Assembly: GCF_030409335.1 (NCBI RefSeq) | Contig: NZ_JAUFPN010000165.1 | Coordinates: 62,001 to 126,000 of the forward strand | Direction of reading: 5' to 3' | DNA: 64,000 nucleotides | DNA from: Paeniroseomonas aquatica | GTDB lineage: Bacteria > Pseudomonadota > Alphaproteobacteria > Acetobacterales > Acetobacteraceae | Shown here: piece after piece, positions 1 through 7,852 of the stretch | How the letters are laid out: every line of letters begins with the position of its first letter | Position numbering within the stretch: position 1 is the first letter of the stretch | Program-made: the position numbers and the translations under genes | Notes under the pieces: model-generated | The model's input: only the letters and a program-made list of their open reading frames with translations | Told to the model about the DNA's origin: nothing | Databases searched by the model: none

Positions 1-1
1 C

Positions 2-466
2 AAGCCGGGCGAGCGCTCCATCTCCATGGCCTGCATGCATTGCACCGACGCGCCCTGCGCCGCGGTCTGCCCGGTGAGCTGCTTCTACACGACGGCGGAC
101 GCCATCGTGCTGCACGACAAGGACCTCTGCATCGGCTGCGGCTACTGCTTCTACGCCTGCCCCTTCGGCGCGCCGCAGTATCCGCGGGTCGGCAATTTCG
201 GCGGCCGCGGCAAGATGGACAAGTGCACCTACTGCGCCGGCGGGCCGCAGCAGGACAACAGCCCGGCGGAATACCTGCAGTACGGCTCGAACCGCATCGC
301 CGAGGGCAAGCTGCCGCTCTGCGCCGAGATGTGCTCGACCAAGGCGCTGCTGGCCGGCGACGGCGACATCATCGCCAGCATCTACCAGGAACGGGTCCAG
401 CGCCGCGGCTACGGCTCGGGGGCCTGGGGCTGGCGGACCGCCTACAAGGAGGTGCTGCCGGCATGA
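2..466 (+). CDS. fdh3B: Formate dehydrogenase iron-sulfur (beta) subunit, 5' end cut by window
   Basis: Electron-transfer subunit of a membrane-bound formate dehydrogenase. It carries electrons from the molybdenum catalytic subunit (outside the window) through [4Fe-4S] clusters to the cytochrome b subunit encoded next. The reading frame is already open at base 2, so the true start lies upstream. Visible cysteine motifs are CMHCTDAPCAAVCP, CIGCGYCFYACP, a CTYC pair, and a later CAEMC pair, the arrangement of four-cluster ferredoxin-like subunits. The stop overlaps the next start by 4 bases (ATGA), so the two are probably translationally coupled. The assignment to the FDH3-type subfamily is from memory of the family; a related oxidoreductase Fe-S subunit is possible but less likely given the neighbour. 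Confidence 0.82.
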   Translation, partial: KPGERSISMACMHCTDAPCAAVCPVSCFYTTADAIVLHDKDLCIGCGYCFYACPFGAPQYPRVGNFGGRGKMDKCTYCAGGPQQDNSPAEYLQYGSNRIAEGKLPLCAEMCSTKALLAGDGDIIASIYQERVQRRGYGSGAWGWRTAYKEVLPA

Positions 467-1662
467 CCTCCTTCCTCGCCGGGGCGGCGCTTGCCCTCTC
501 GCTGGTCGCGGGCGGCGTCGCGGCCCAGAATTCCAACCAGAACTCGAATGTCGCGCCTGCCGGCGGCGCGCCCGAAGTCCAGGCGCCGGTGCCCGAGGTG
601 GGCAGCGGCCGCGGCGGCGTCGGCGGCGGCCAGGTGCCGAACAGCACCGAACCGCAGCAGCCGACCGGCACCCCGACCGCGCCGCAGGCGACGGTGGCGC
701 CGACCCCGGTCGCCCCGATCGTGGCGCCGCCGCCGCTGGGCGAACGCGGCCAGCAGGACGCCGCCGAACTGGAGCTGCGCGCGCTGCTGCGCGGCGAACA
801 CATCTCCGGCCGGGTCAGCATCCCCGATGCCAAATCGGGCAACCTCATCCAGCCGGAGGGCCGCGAATGGCGCGCCTTCCACAACCGGACCCTGACCTGG
901 GTCGCCGCCATCGCGGTGCTCGGCATGGCCGGGCTGCTCGGGCTGTTCTTCCTGTTCCGCGGGCGGATCCGCATCGGCGAGGGCTGGTCGGGCCGCACCC
1001 TGGTGCGCTTCGGGCTGCTCGAGCGGGTGAACCACTGGATGGTCGCCAGCTGCTTCATCATCCTCGGCCTGTCCGGGCTGAACCTGACCTTCGGCCGCTG
1101 GCTGCTGCTGCCGCTGATCGGGCCGGAGGCCTTCACCGCGGTGAGCCAGGCCGGCAAGATCGCCCACAATTTCCTGGCCTTCCCCTTCACCGCCGGGCTG
1201 GTGGTGATGCTGCTGGTCTGGCTCCGGGACAATATCCCGAACAAGCTGGACCTCGCCTGGATCAAGGCCGGCGGCGGCTTCGTCGGCCATGGCCATCCGA
1301 AGGCCGGGCGTTTCAATGCCGGGCAGAAGATGGTCTTCTGGGTCACGGTGCTGGGCGGCGGGGTGGTCGCGGCCTCGGGCTATGTGCTGATATTCCCCTT
1401 CGCGGTCACCGACATCGCCGGCCAGCAATGGGCGCACATGGTGCATGGCGTGCTCTCGGCGCTGATGGTGGCGGCGATGCTGGCGCATATCTACATCGGC
1501 ACCCTCGGCATGGAGGGGGCCTTCGATGCCATGGGCACCGGCCGCGTCGACTACAACTGGGCCAAGGAGCATCACGCGCTGTGGGTGGAGCAGGAACTGG
1601 CCAAGGCCCACGCGGTCGCCGACATCGGGCAGCCGCAGGCCAGGGCGGCCGGCGCGGACTGA
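463..1662 (+). CDS. fdh3C: Formate dehydrogenase cytochrome b (gamma) subunit
   Basis: Membrane anchor that passes electrons from the Fe-S subunit to the quinone pool. The 399-residue protein starts at the ATG overlapping the previous stop. Residues 1-22 look like a cleavable signal peptide ending AQ. A Pro/Gly/Ala-rich stretch follows to about residue 115, then a conserved-looking block (ISGRVSIPD, IQPEGREWRAFHN) and the first membrane helix at about 144-164. The cytochrome b core begins with ERVNHWMV (His191), and further membrane histidines occur in KIAHNF, WAHMVHG and LAHIYIG; these are plausible heme b ligands. Length is that of family members with an N-terminal periplasmic extension. 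The downstream mobB and moeA genes fit the cofactor needs of the enzyme. Confidence 0.82.
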   Translation: MTSFLAGAALALSLVAGGVAAQNSNQNSNVAPAGGAPEVQAPVPEVGSGRGGVGGGQVPNSTEPQQPTGTPTAPQATVAPTPVAPIVAPPPLGERGQQDAAELELRALLRGEHISGRVSIPDAKSGNLIQPEGREWRAFHNRTLTWVAAIAVLGMAGLLGLFFLFRGRIRIGEGWSGRTLVRFGLLERVNHWMVASCFIILGLSGLNLTFGRWLLLPLIGPEAFTAVSQAGKIAHNFLAFPFTAGLVVMLLVWLRDNIPNKLDLAWIKAGGGFVGHGHPKAGRFNAGQKMVFWVTVLGGGVVAASGYVLIFPFAVTDIAGQQWAHMVHGVLSALMVAAMLAHIYIGTLGMEGAFDAMGTGRVDYNWAKEHHALWVEQELAKAHAVADIGQPQARAAGAD

Positions 1663-1672
1663 CGGCGGCCCC

Positions 1673-2176
1673 ATGCGGATGATCGGCCTCGCCGGCTGGA
1701 GCGGGGCCGGCAAGACCACTTTGCTCGCCAAGCTCATCCCGGAGCTGACGGCGCGCGGGGTCGGCGTCTCCACTATCAAGCACGCGCATCACCGCTTCGA
1801 CGTGGACACGCCGGGCAAGGACAGCTGGGTCCACCGCGAGGCCGGGGCGCGGCAGGTGCTGGTGTCCTCGGCCAACCGCTGGGCGCTGATGACCGAGCTG
1901 CGCGGCGCGGCGGAGCCGGAGCTGCGGCAGCTGCTCGGGCAGCTCGCGCCGGTCGATCTCGTGCTGGTCGAGGGCTTCAAGCGCGACCGGCACCCCAAGA
2001 TCGAGGTCCACCGCGCGGCCAACGGCAAGCCCTGGATCCATCCGGAGGATCCGGCGATCGTCGCGGTCGCCAGCGACCTGGCGCCGGAAGCGACGCTGCC
2101 CTGGGCGCCGCTCGACGATGCGGCGGCGATCGCCGATCTCGTGCTGCGGCACGCGGTGGACGCAGCTGGCTGGTAG
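1673..2176 (+). CDS. mobB: Molybdopterin-guanine dinucleotide biosynthesis protein MobB
   Basis: GTP-binding accessory protein of the last step of molybdenum cofactor synthesis, in which MPT is converted to the guanine dinucleotide form used by enzymes such as formate dehydrogenase. The 167-residue protein has a P-loop GWSGAGKTT close to the N-terminus, then STIKHAHH, DSWVHREAGA and LVEGFKRDRHPKIEV, all recognisable MobB segments. The ATG at 1673 was chosen because the P-loop then sits about seven residues in, as is normal; further upstream the frame only overlaps the preceding gene. It lies 10 bases after the cytochrome b gene and 12 before moeA, so it is probably in the same operon. No mobA is present in the window. 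Confidence 0.9.
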   Translation: MRMIGLAGWSGAGKTTLLAKLIPELTARGVGVSTIKHAHHRFDVDTPGKDSWVHREAGARQVLVSSANRWALMTELRGAAEPELRQLLGQLAPVDLVLVEGFKRDRHPKIEVHRAANGKPWIHPEDPAIVAVASDLAPEATLPWAPLDDAAAIADLVLRHAVDAAGW

Positions 2177-2188
2177 GGAGCGGCGGTT

Positions 2189-3451
2189 ATGGCCCAGCTA
2201 TCCGATGACTGCTTCGCCTTCGGCGGCCCGCTGCTCTCGGTGGAGGCGGCCGAGGCCCTGATCACCGGCCGCGTCCCGCCGCTGGGCGGCGAGGAGAGCC
2301 TGCCGCTGCTGGCGGCGCTGGGCCGGGTGCTGGCACGCGACCTCCTGGCGCCCGGGCCGCTGCCGCCCTTCTTCAACGCCGCGGTGGACGGCTATGCCTT
2401 CCGCCATGGCGACCTCGCCGCCGGCGGCCGCAGCTTCCTCGGGCATGACGGCCGGGTTGCCGCCGGACACAGCCCGGACCACCCGCTGCGTCCCGGCACC
2501 GCCGCCCGCATCTTCACCGGCGCCCCCATGCCGCCCGGCGCCGATACCGTGGTGATGCAGGAGGATGCGACCGCGGAGGCGGACGGGGTCTGGGTGCCGG
2601 CCGGCCTCAAGCCCGGGGCCAATGCGCGGCCGGTCGGGGAGGATGTGGCGCAGGGTGCGCTGGCCCTGCCGGCGGGTCGGCGGCTGCGGGCGCCGGAGAT
2701 CGGCCTGGCCGCGGCGCTCGGGCTGGCGGTGCTGCCGGTGGTGCCGCGGGTGCGGGTCGGGGTCTTCTCCACCGGCGACGAGCTGGCTTCGCCGGGGCGG
2801 CCGCTGGGCGCCGCCCAGACCTACGACAGCAACCGCTTCTCCCTGCTGGCGCTGCTGGCGAAGCTGCCGGTCGCGGCGACCGACCTCGGCATCCTGCCGG
2901 ATGAGGCGGCGGCGACCGCGGCGGCGCTGCGGGCGGCGGCGGGCAGCCACGACCTGCTGCTGACCTCGGGCGGGGTCTCGACCGGTGAGGAGGATCATGT
3001 CCGCGCCGCCATCGAGCAGGGCGGCCGGCTGGTCTTCTGGCGGCTGGCGGTGAAGCCGGGGCGGCCGGCGGCCATGGGCGTGGTCGCCGGGACGCCGGTG
3101 GTCGGGCTGCCGGGCAATCCGGTCGCCGCCATCGTCACCTTCCTGCACCTGGCGCGGCCGCTGGTGCTGCGGCTGGCCGGCGCCGCGGCCGAGCCGCTGC
3201 CGCGCTTCCCGGCCGAGGCGGGATTCAGCTACCGCAAGAAGGCGGGGCGGCGGGAATACGTCCGGGTGCGGCTGGTGGCCGGAGCGGGGGGCGGGGCGGC
3301 GCTGCCGGTCGCCCGGAAATTCGGCCGCGAGGGCGCCGGGCTGCTCACCTCCCTGACCGAGAGCGAGGCCTTCGTCGAATTGGCCGAGGATGTGCTCACC
3401 GTGGCGCCGGGCGACCCGGTGCAGGTACTGCCCTTCGCAACATTGTTCTGA
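2189..3451 (+). CDS. moeA: Molybdopterin molybdenumtransferase MoeA
   Basis: Inserts molybdate into adenylylated molybdopterin to give active molybdenum cofactor in the cytoplasm. The 420-residue length is normal for MoeA. Recognisable motifs are AAVDGYAFRHGD near the N-terminus, FTGAPMPPGADTVVMQED, the catalytic-domain segments STGDEL and YDSNRF, SGGVSTGEEDHV, and GLPGNPVAAIVTF. The last two form the molybdopterin-binding MoaB-like domain. It is co-oriented with, and close behind, formate dehydrogenase and mobB, which suggests dedicated cofactor supply. The same cofactor is also needed by the two molybdenum hydroxylases at 8.6-12.4 and 18-21.8 kb, although that enzyme class normally uses the cytosine dinucleotide form rather than the guanine form made by MobAB. 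Confidence 0.93.
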   Translation: MAQLSDDCFAFGGPLLSVEAAEALITGRVPPLGGEESLPLLAALGRVLARDLLAPGPLPPFFNAAVDGYAFRHGDLAAGGRSFLGHDGRVAAGHSPDHPLRPGTAARIFTGAPMPPGADTVVMQEDATAEADGVWVPAGLKPGANARPVGEDVAQGALALPAGRRLRAPEIGLAAALGLAVLPVVPRVRVGVFSTGDELASPGRPLGAAQTYDSNRFSLLALLAKLPVAATDLGILPDEAAATAAALRAAAGSHDLLLTSGGVSTGEEDHVRAAIEQGGRLVFWRLAVKPGRPAAMGVVAGTPVVGLPGNPVAAIVTFLHLARPLVLRLAGAAAEPLPRFPAEAGFSYRKKAGRREYVRVRLVAGAGGGAALPVARKFGREGAGLLTSLTESEAFVELAEDVLTVAPGDPVQVLPFATLF

Positions 3452-3481
3452 TAAGACCATCTGCCTGCAAGGAATTCCGAT

Positions 3482-3841
3482 TTGGCCAAGCGGCCCGCAA
3501 AGACCACCGCACCGAAGCCCCCGAGCACCAAGGGGATGGGCAAGGCGGCCATGGCGCGCATCGCCGACCTCGTCGGCCGCGGCGCGGCGCCGGCCCGCAT
3601 GCAGCGCGAGGTGGAGGCGATCGTCGCGGGCATGCTGGCCGGCGACGAGGACCGGCGCGAGGCGGTGAAGCAGGTGATCGAGGAGCTGCGCGACGACATG
3701 CTGGCCGGCGTCGCCGACACCGCCGCCATGCTCGAGGATATCGAGCATCCCGACGCCGCCTCGGCCCGCAACGCCGACAAGACCCTGGCGGCGATGCAGG
3801 CGGCGGCGGATGCGCTGGTGGAGGCCTGCGCCGGGCTGTAG
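3482..3841 (+). CDS. Small hypothetical protein, Ala/Lys-rich N-terminus
   Basis: Unrecognised 119-residue protein. The first 20 residues are rich in Lys, Pro and Thr and look disordered. The rest is predicted by eye to be helical, with an acidic middle (EELRDDMLAGVAD, LEDIEHPD) and Ala-rich amphipathic runs towards the C-terminus. No signal peptide or membrane segment is visible. The start is taken as TTG at 3482 because an AAGGA ribosome-binding sequence lies about nine bases upstream; an in-frame ATG at 3536-3538 is an alternative. It is co-directional with moeA 30 bases behind it and converges on the sensor kinase gene. Coding seems likely from the strong third-position GC pattern, but no function is proposed. 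Confidence 0.6.
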   Translation: MAKRPAKTTAPKPPSTKGMGKAAMARIADLVGRGAAPARMQREVEAIVAGMLAGDEDRREAVKQVIEELRDDMLAGVADTAAMLEDIEHPDAASARNADKTLAAMQAAADALVEACAGL

Positions 3842-3858
3842 CGCCGCGGCGCCCGCGC

Positions 3859-5238
3859 TCAGACCGGCAGCCGCAGCCTCGCCCGCAACCCGCCGAGCGG
3901 GCTCTCCTCGAGCAGGATATCCCCGCCATGCGCCCGGACGATGTCCCGGGCGATGGCGAGGCCGAGGCCGGTGCCGTCCGGCGAGCCGCTGCTGAAGGGG
4001 CGGAAGGCGTCCTCGCGCTCACCCGCCGGGATGCCCGGCCCGTCGTCGTCCACCGTCACCTGGGCCCAGAGCGCATGGGCATCGCGGTCCGCCCCCACCC
4101 CGCCCGGGCCGCCCGGCTCGGTGCGCGCCACCGTGTCCACCGCGACCGCGATCCGCTTCGCATGCCGGCGCGCGTTGTCGATCAGGTTGGCCAGGCTGCG
4201 GCGCACCGCATCCGGCCGCAGCGGCAGGGCGAGGCTGGCCGGCGAGGCCACCTCCACCGCCGCGCCCGAGCGCCGCGCCTTGGCCGCAACATCCTGCACC
4301 AGCTCGACCAGGTCGGCCGGGCGGACCTGCTCGGTGCCCTCGCCCCGGGCGAAGGTGAGGTAGGCGGCGATCATCCGCTCCATCTCCTCCATGTCCTGGG
4401 TGAGGGCGGCGATGTCCTCCTCGGTCTCCGCCGCCCGCGGCAGCATGGTGATGCCGAGCCGCATCCGGGTGAGGGGGGTGCGCAGGTCGTGGCTGATGCC
4501 GGCCAGCATCTCGGTCCGCTGGCCGACGAAGCGGCGGATGCGCTCGCGCATGCGGTTGAAGGCGGCGGCGGCCTGGCGGACCTCGCTGGCGCCCTCGGGC
4601 TTGATGGCGCCGAGGTCGCGGCCGAGGCCGAAGGCATCGGCCGCCGCGGCCAGCCGCCGGATGGCGCGGACCTGGTTCTTCATGAACAGCACCGCGACGC
4701 CGGAGAGCAGCAGCGCCGAGCCGACCAGCCAGATCACGAAGAGATAGAGAGTCGCGGTGAACAGCCGTTTGCGCGGCGCCTCCACGTGCAGCACGCCGTC
4801 CGGCAGCTGGACGCGGATGATGATGCTGCGCGGGTCGGACTGCCAGTCGGTATCGAAGCGGGCGCGGACCCGTTCGCCCAGGGCGTTGTTCAGGTCCTCC
4901 TCCAGCGGCAGCAGCGACCGGCTGGAGCGGCGCTCGCCGGGCTGAATCTGGCCGCCCTGCTCGAAGGCGAGGCCGAGCTCCAGCCGCCAGGCGGCCTCGC
5001 GGAAGATCCAGGGGTGCTGCTCCGGCGGCTCCCGCCGGATCAGCTCGGCGACGAAGGCGACGTCGCCGGCGACGCCGCCGGTCAGGCGGCGCGAGATGAC
5101 GTCGAGGTGGCCGCCGTAGAAGAGCTGCAGGGCGACCGCCTGCAGGATCAGCATCGGCACCAGGATGATGAGCACGGAGCGCGCCAGCAGCGAGCGCGGC
5201 AGCAGGCGGCGCAGCCCGGCGGTCAGGCGATTGGCCAT
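3859..5238 (-). CDS. EnvZ-type membrane sensor histidine kinase
   Basis: Inner-membrane sensor kinase of 459 residues. Membrane segments lie at about 21-40 and 161-186, bounding a periplasmic sensor region of roughly 120 residues. A HAMP-like linker follows, then an H-box GISHDLRTPLTRMR with the phosphoacceptor at His250. The ATP-binding domain has an N-box (NLIDNARRHAK), DDGPGIP and GTGLGLAIA. The H-box HDLRTPLTR is the EnvZ-type form. It lies 33 bases downstream of the cognate-looking OmpR-type regulator and is almost certainly co-transcribed with it. The stimulus is unknown. The regulator pair with a neighbouring MarR gene recalls the petP-petR arrangement of purple bacteria, but that link is inference. 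Confidence 0.88.
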   Translation of the reverse strand: MANRLTAGLRRLLPRSLLARSVLIILVPMLILQAVALQLFYGGHLDVISRRLTGGVAGDVAFVAELIRREPPEQHPWIFREAAWRLELGLAFEQGGQIQPGERRSSRSLLPLEEDLNNALGERVRARFDTDWQSDPRSIIIRVQLPDGVLHVEAPRKRLFTATLYLFVIWLVGSALLLSGVAVLFMKNQVRAIRRLAAAADAFGLGRDLGAIKPEGASEVRQAAAAFNRMRERIRRFVGQRTEMLAGISHDLRTPLTRMRLGITMLPRAAETEEDIAALTQDMEEMERMIAAYLTFARGEGTEQVRPADLVELVQDVAAKARRSGAAVEVASPASLALPLRPDAVRRSLANLIDNARRHAKRIAVAVDTVARTEPGGPGGVGADRDAHALWAQVTVDDDGPGIPAGEREDAFRPFSSGSPDGTGLGLAIARDIVRAHGGDILLEESPLGGLRARLRLPV

Positions 5239-5271
5239 GCCTACGCGGTTCCGGTCACGGGGATATCCGGG

Positions 5272-5988
5272 TCAGGGGCCGGGCCGCAGCACGTAGCCGC
5301 GGTGGCGGACGGTATGCAGGAAGCGCGGCTCGCGCGGGTCGGGCTCGATCTTGCGCCGCAGCCGGGTGACCTGGACGTCGATCGCCCGCTCGCCGGCCTC
5401 GGGCGTGCCGAGGGCGGTGCCGATCTCCTCGCGGCTGAGCACCTCCCCGGCGCGGCGGGCGAGCGCCCCGAGCAGGGCGGCCTCCCCGCCGGTCAGCCGG
5501 ATGGTGCCGTCCGGGCCGCGCAGCTCGGAGCGCTCGGCATCGAACCAGCGCATGCCGAGCTGGACCGGGGCGGCGGTGAGCGGCTGCGCCGGCGGGGCGA
5601 CGCGGCGGAGGATGGTGCGGATGCGCAGCGCCAGCTCGCGCGGGTCGAAGGGCTTGCCGAGGTAGTCGTCGGCGCCGGATTCGAAGCCGGCGACGCGGTC
5701 GTCCGGCCCGCCGCGGGCAGTGAGCATCAGCACCGGCACGTCGTTGCCGGCGCGGCGCAGGGTCTCGACCAGCTCGAGCCCGGTCTCGCCCGGCATCATC
5801 ACGTCGAGCACCAGCAGGTCGAAGGCGACGGCGGCGAGCTGGGCGCGGGCGGCGGCGGCATCGGCGGCGATGCTGACGCGGAAGCCCTGCTCGGCCAGGT
5901 AGCGCTGCAGCAGGGCCCGCAGCCGGGCGTCGTCGTCCACCACCAGCAGATGGGCGTTGTCCACAAGGGTGGTGGCCTCGGCAGGCAT
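5272..5988 (-). CDS. OmpR-family response regulator
   Basis: DNA-binding response regulator of 238 residues, partner of the kinase encoded just downstream. The receiver domain has the acidic cluster VVDDD at 17-20, phosphoacceptor Asp62 in VLDVMMPGETG, Thr90 and Lys112 in GKPFD, all the residues needed for phosphorelay. The C-terminal winged-helix domain ends VTRLRRKIEPDP and TVRHRGYVL, typical of OmpR/PhoB DNA binding. The start was set at the ATG giving MPAEATTL. A longer frame to 6045 exists, but the internal ATG has an AGAGGAA ribosome-binding sequence about ten bases upstream and gives the usual family length. The MarR gene lies upstream on the same strand after 127 bases. Confidence 0.9.
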   Translation of the reverse strand: MPAEATTLVDNAHLLVVDDDARLRALLQRYLAEQGFRVSIAADAAAARAQLAAVAFDLLVLDVMMPGETGLELVETLRRAGNDVPVLMLTARGGPDDRVAGFESGADDYLGKPFDPRELALRIRTILRRVAPPAQPLTAAPVQLGMRWFDAERSELRGPDGTIRLTGGEAALLGALARRAGEVLSREEIGTALGTPEAGERAIDVQVTRLRRKIEPDPREPRFLHTVRHRGYVLRPGP

Positions 5989-6115
5989 GGGATGGCGGTT
6001 CCTCTCCGGTGCAGGGCGGGCTGGGCGATTCCTGCGGCATGACAATAGGCCGGATCAGGTTCGGCGCATCAGCCTCTATTGCGGATCGGTCCCGCCGGTG
6101 CGGACCGGCCGGCGC

Positions 6116-6775
6116 TCAACCGTTCCGCTGCGGGTGTATGGTGCCGGGATGGCCGTGGGAAGGGGCAGCGCCCCGGGCGGTGGCGGGCGCCGCGGCGGCC
6201 AGGGCGGACGGCCGCGGGGAGGCTGGGCGGTCGGCCGGCCGCTCCAGCCGCTCGAGCTGGGCCCGGGCCTCCGGCCCCATCAGCCCGCGCATGACCCGGC
6301 GGAAGCCCTCCACCGCCACCGGCCCGGCCTCGCGATAGGCCCGCATCACCCATTCCCGCTGACGCTCGAACAGCCGCCGCTCCAGCGCCTCGCCCCGCGG
6401 CGAGAGCGAGAGCAGGCGCTGGCGGCGGTCGTTGCGGCCGGTGGACTGCAGTACGTAGCCGTCGTCGATCAGCGGCGTCAGCACCCGGCCGAGCGACTGC
6501 TTGGTGATGCCGAGGATGCCGAGCAGGTCGCCCACCGTGATCCCCGGCCGGCGGCCGACGAAATGCAGCACCCGGTGATGCGCCCGGCCCATGTCCAGCT
6601 CGGCCAGGATCGCATCCGCCCCGGCGGTGAAGTCGCGGTAGCCGAAGAAGAGCAGGTCTTGGGCGAGCCGCAGCTCCTCCTCCCGCAGGAAGAGCAGGTT
6701 GCGGCCGGCGCCGACCGGGGCCGCCGTCGGCGCCTCGGGCGGCTTGGTGTCAGTCTGGTCCGGCATGGCAGACAT
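6116..6775 (-). CDS. MarR-family transcriptional regulator
   Basis: A 219-residue winged-helix regulator. Residues about 50-165 carry the MarR core: GRAHHRVLHFVGRRPGITVGDL, then the recognition-helix region ITKQSLGRVLTPLIDDGY, and the wing with GRNDRRQRLLSLSPRGEAL. The last 50 residues are an Ala/Pro/Arg-rich tail that looks disordered and is not needed for the fold. The gene is divergent from the branched-chain aminotransferase with 102 bases between the starts. That gap holds a perfect GGTCA-G-TGACC dyad next to a good promoter for the aminotransferase. It may control both directions, and the two-component genes lie just downstream. The resemblance to PetP of Rhodobacter rests on gene order only. 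Confidence 0.85.
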   Translation of the reverse strand: MSAMPDQTDTKPPEAPTAAPVGAGRNLLFLREEELRLAQDLLFFGYRDFTAGADAILAELDMGRAHHRVLHFVGRRPGITVGDLLGILGITKQSLGRVLTPLIDDGYVLQSTGRNDRRQRLLSLSPRGEALERRLFERQREWVMRAYREAGPVAVEGFRRVMRGLMGPEARAQLERLERPADRPASPRPSALAAAAPATARGAAPSHGHPGTIHPQRNG

Positions 6776-6797
6776 GCGGGTTCCTCAGGCCAGGTTT

Positions 6798-6836
6798 GGT
6801 CAGTGACCTTGACATAATTTTTCCGACCATTCTAGT
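6798..6836 (+). promoter_or_regulatory. Promoter of the aminotransferase gene with adjacent dyad (possible MarR operator)
   Basis: A TTGACA -35 box at 6809-6814 is followed after 16 bases by TCTAGT at 6831-6836 (four of six matches to TATAAT), directed towards the aminotransferase gene. Touching the -35 box is a perfect inverted repeat, GGTCA-G-TGACC, at 6798-6808. Its position fits repressor or activator binding by the divergently encoded MarR protein. The surrounding AT-rich patch stands out from the GC-rich neighbourhood. The boxes are seen directly; the operator role is inferred. Confidence 0.55.
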
Positions 6837-6877
6837 TTGGCCGGGCTGGAAGCAACGATATTGCGGGAGTAGCCATC

Positions 6878-7780
6878 ATGGCGCTAGTTCCTTACGACGA
6901 CCGGGACGGCTGGATCTGGTGGGACGGTGATTTTGTCCCCTGGCGGGGCGCCCAGCTGCACGTGCTCTCGCATGGGCTGCACTATGCCAGCGCCGTCTTC
7001 GAGGGCGAGAGGTCTTATGCCGGCAACATCTTCAAGCTGCGGGCGCATACCGAAAGGTTGATCGCCTCGGCCCGGATCCTCGGCTTCGACATTCCCTGGG
7101 CCGCCGAGCAGATCGATGCCGCCTGCCAGGCGACGGTGGCGAAGAACGGCCTGACCGATGCCTATGTCCGGCCGATCGCCTGGCGCGGCTCGGAGGAGAT
7201 GGGCGTCGCCGCGCGGGGGACGAAGATCCACCTGGCGATCGCCACCTGGGAGTGGGGCGCCTATTTCGGCGTCGAGCAGCGGATGGCGGGCGTCCGCCTC
7301 GGCATGGCGAAGTGGCGGCGCCCGGCGCCGGACACCGCGCCGACCGCCTCGAAGGCCGCGGGCCTCTACATGATCGGGACCATGAGCAAGCACGCGGCGG
7401 CCGACGAGGGCTACGACGACGCGCTGATGCTGGACTACAAGGGCGACGTGGCCGAGGCGACCGGCGCCAACGTCTTCTTCAACATGGGCGGCGAGCTGCA
7501 CACGCCGACCCCGGTCTGCTTCCTCGACGGCATCACCCGCCGCACCGTCATGGGCCTCGCCCGCCGGCAGCAGATCAAGGTGGTGGAGCGCACCATCCGG
7601 GAAAGCGAGATCAAGGACGCCTCCGAGGTCTTCCTCGCCGGCACCGCCGCCGAGGTGACGCCGGTGCGGGAGATCGCCGGCACCGCCTTCACCCCGGGCG
7701 AGCTCACCCGCCGGCTGATGACCGACTACGAGGCGCTGGTCCGCCTGAGCCCGGCCGAAGTGGCGCAGAACGGCGCCTGA
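6878..7780 (+). CDS. ilvE: Branched-chain-amino-acid aminotransferase
   Basis: PLP-dependent class IV (fold type IV) transaminase that interconverts leucine, isoleucine and valine with their 2-oxo acids. The protein has 300 residues. It opens with WIWWDGDFVPW and has HGLHYASAVFEGERSY, the schiff-base lysine Lys159 in TASKAAGLY (the same number as in E. coli IlvE, from memory), and DVAEATGANVFF with the glutamate that binds the PLP ring nitrogen. LAGTAAEVTPVREI near the C-terminus matches the phosphate-binding region. D-amino-acid transaminase or aminodeoxychorismate lyase share the fold, but the overall sequence favours IlvE. The gene is divergent from the MarR regulator and followed 72 bases later by a LysE-type exporter. 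Confidence 0.9.
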   Translation: MALVPYDDRDGWIWWDGDFVPWRGAQLHVLSHGLHYASAVFEGERSYAGNIFKLRAHTERLIASARILGFDIPWAAEQIDAACQATVAKNGLTDAYVRPIAWRGSEEMGVAARGTKIHLAIATWEWGAYFGVEQRMAGVRLGMAKWRRPAPDTAPTASKAAGLYMIGTMSKHAAADEGYDDALMLDYKGDVAEATGANVFFNMGGELHTPTPVCFLDGITRRTVMGLARRQQIKVVERTIRESEIKDASEVFLAGTAAEVTPVREIAGTAFTPGELTRRLMTDYEALVRLSPAEVAQNGA

Positions 7781-7852
7781 ACAGGGCAGGGGGGCCGGCG
7801 GGCGGGCCGGGTGGCGCCGCCCGCCGGTGATCCGCCCCGCGGGGAGATGCGC

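Noticed and set aside
3928-6042. A 704-codon plus-strand frame over the kinase and response regulator
   Set aside because: It is opposite two genes with complete functional motifs; the product is low-complexity.
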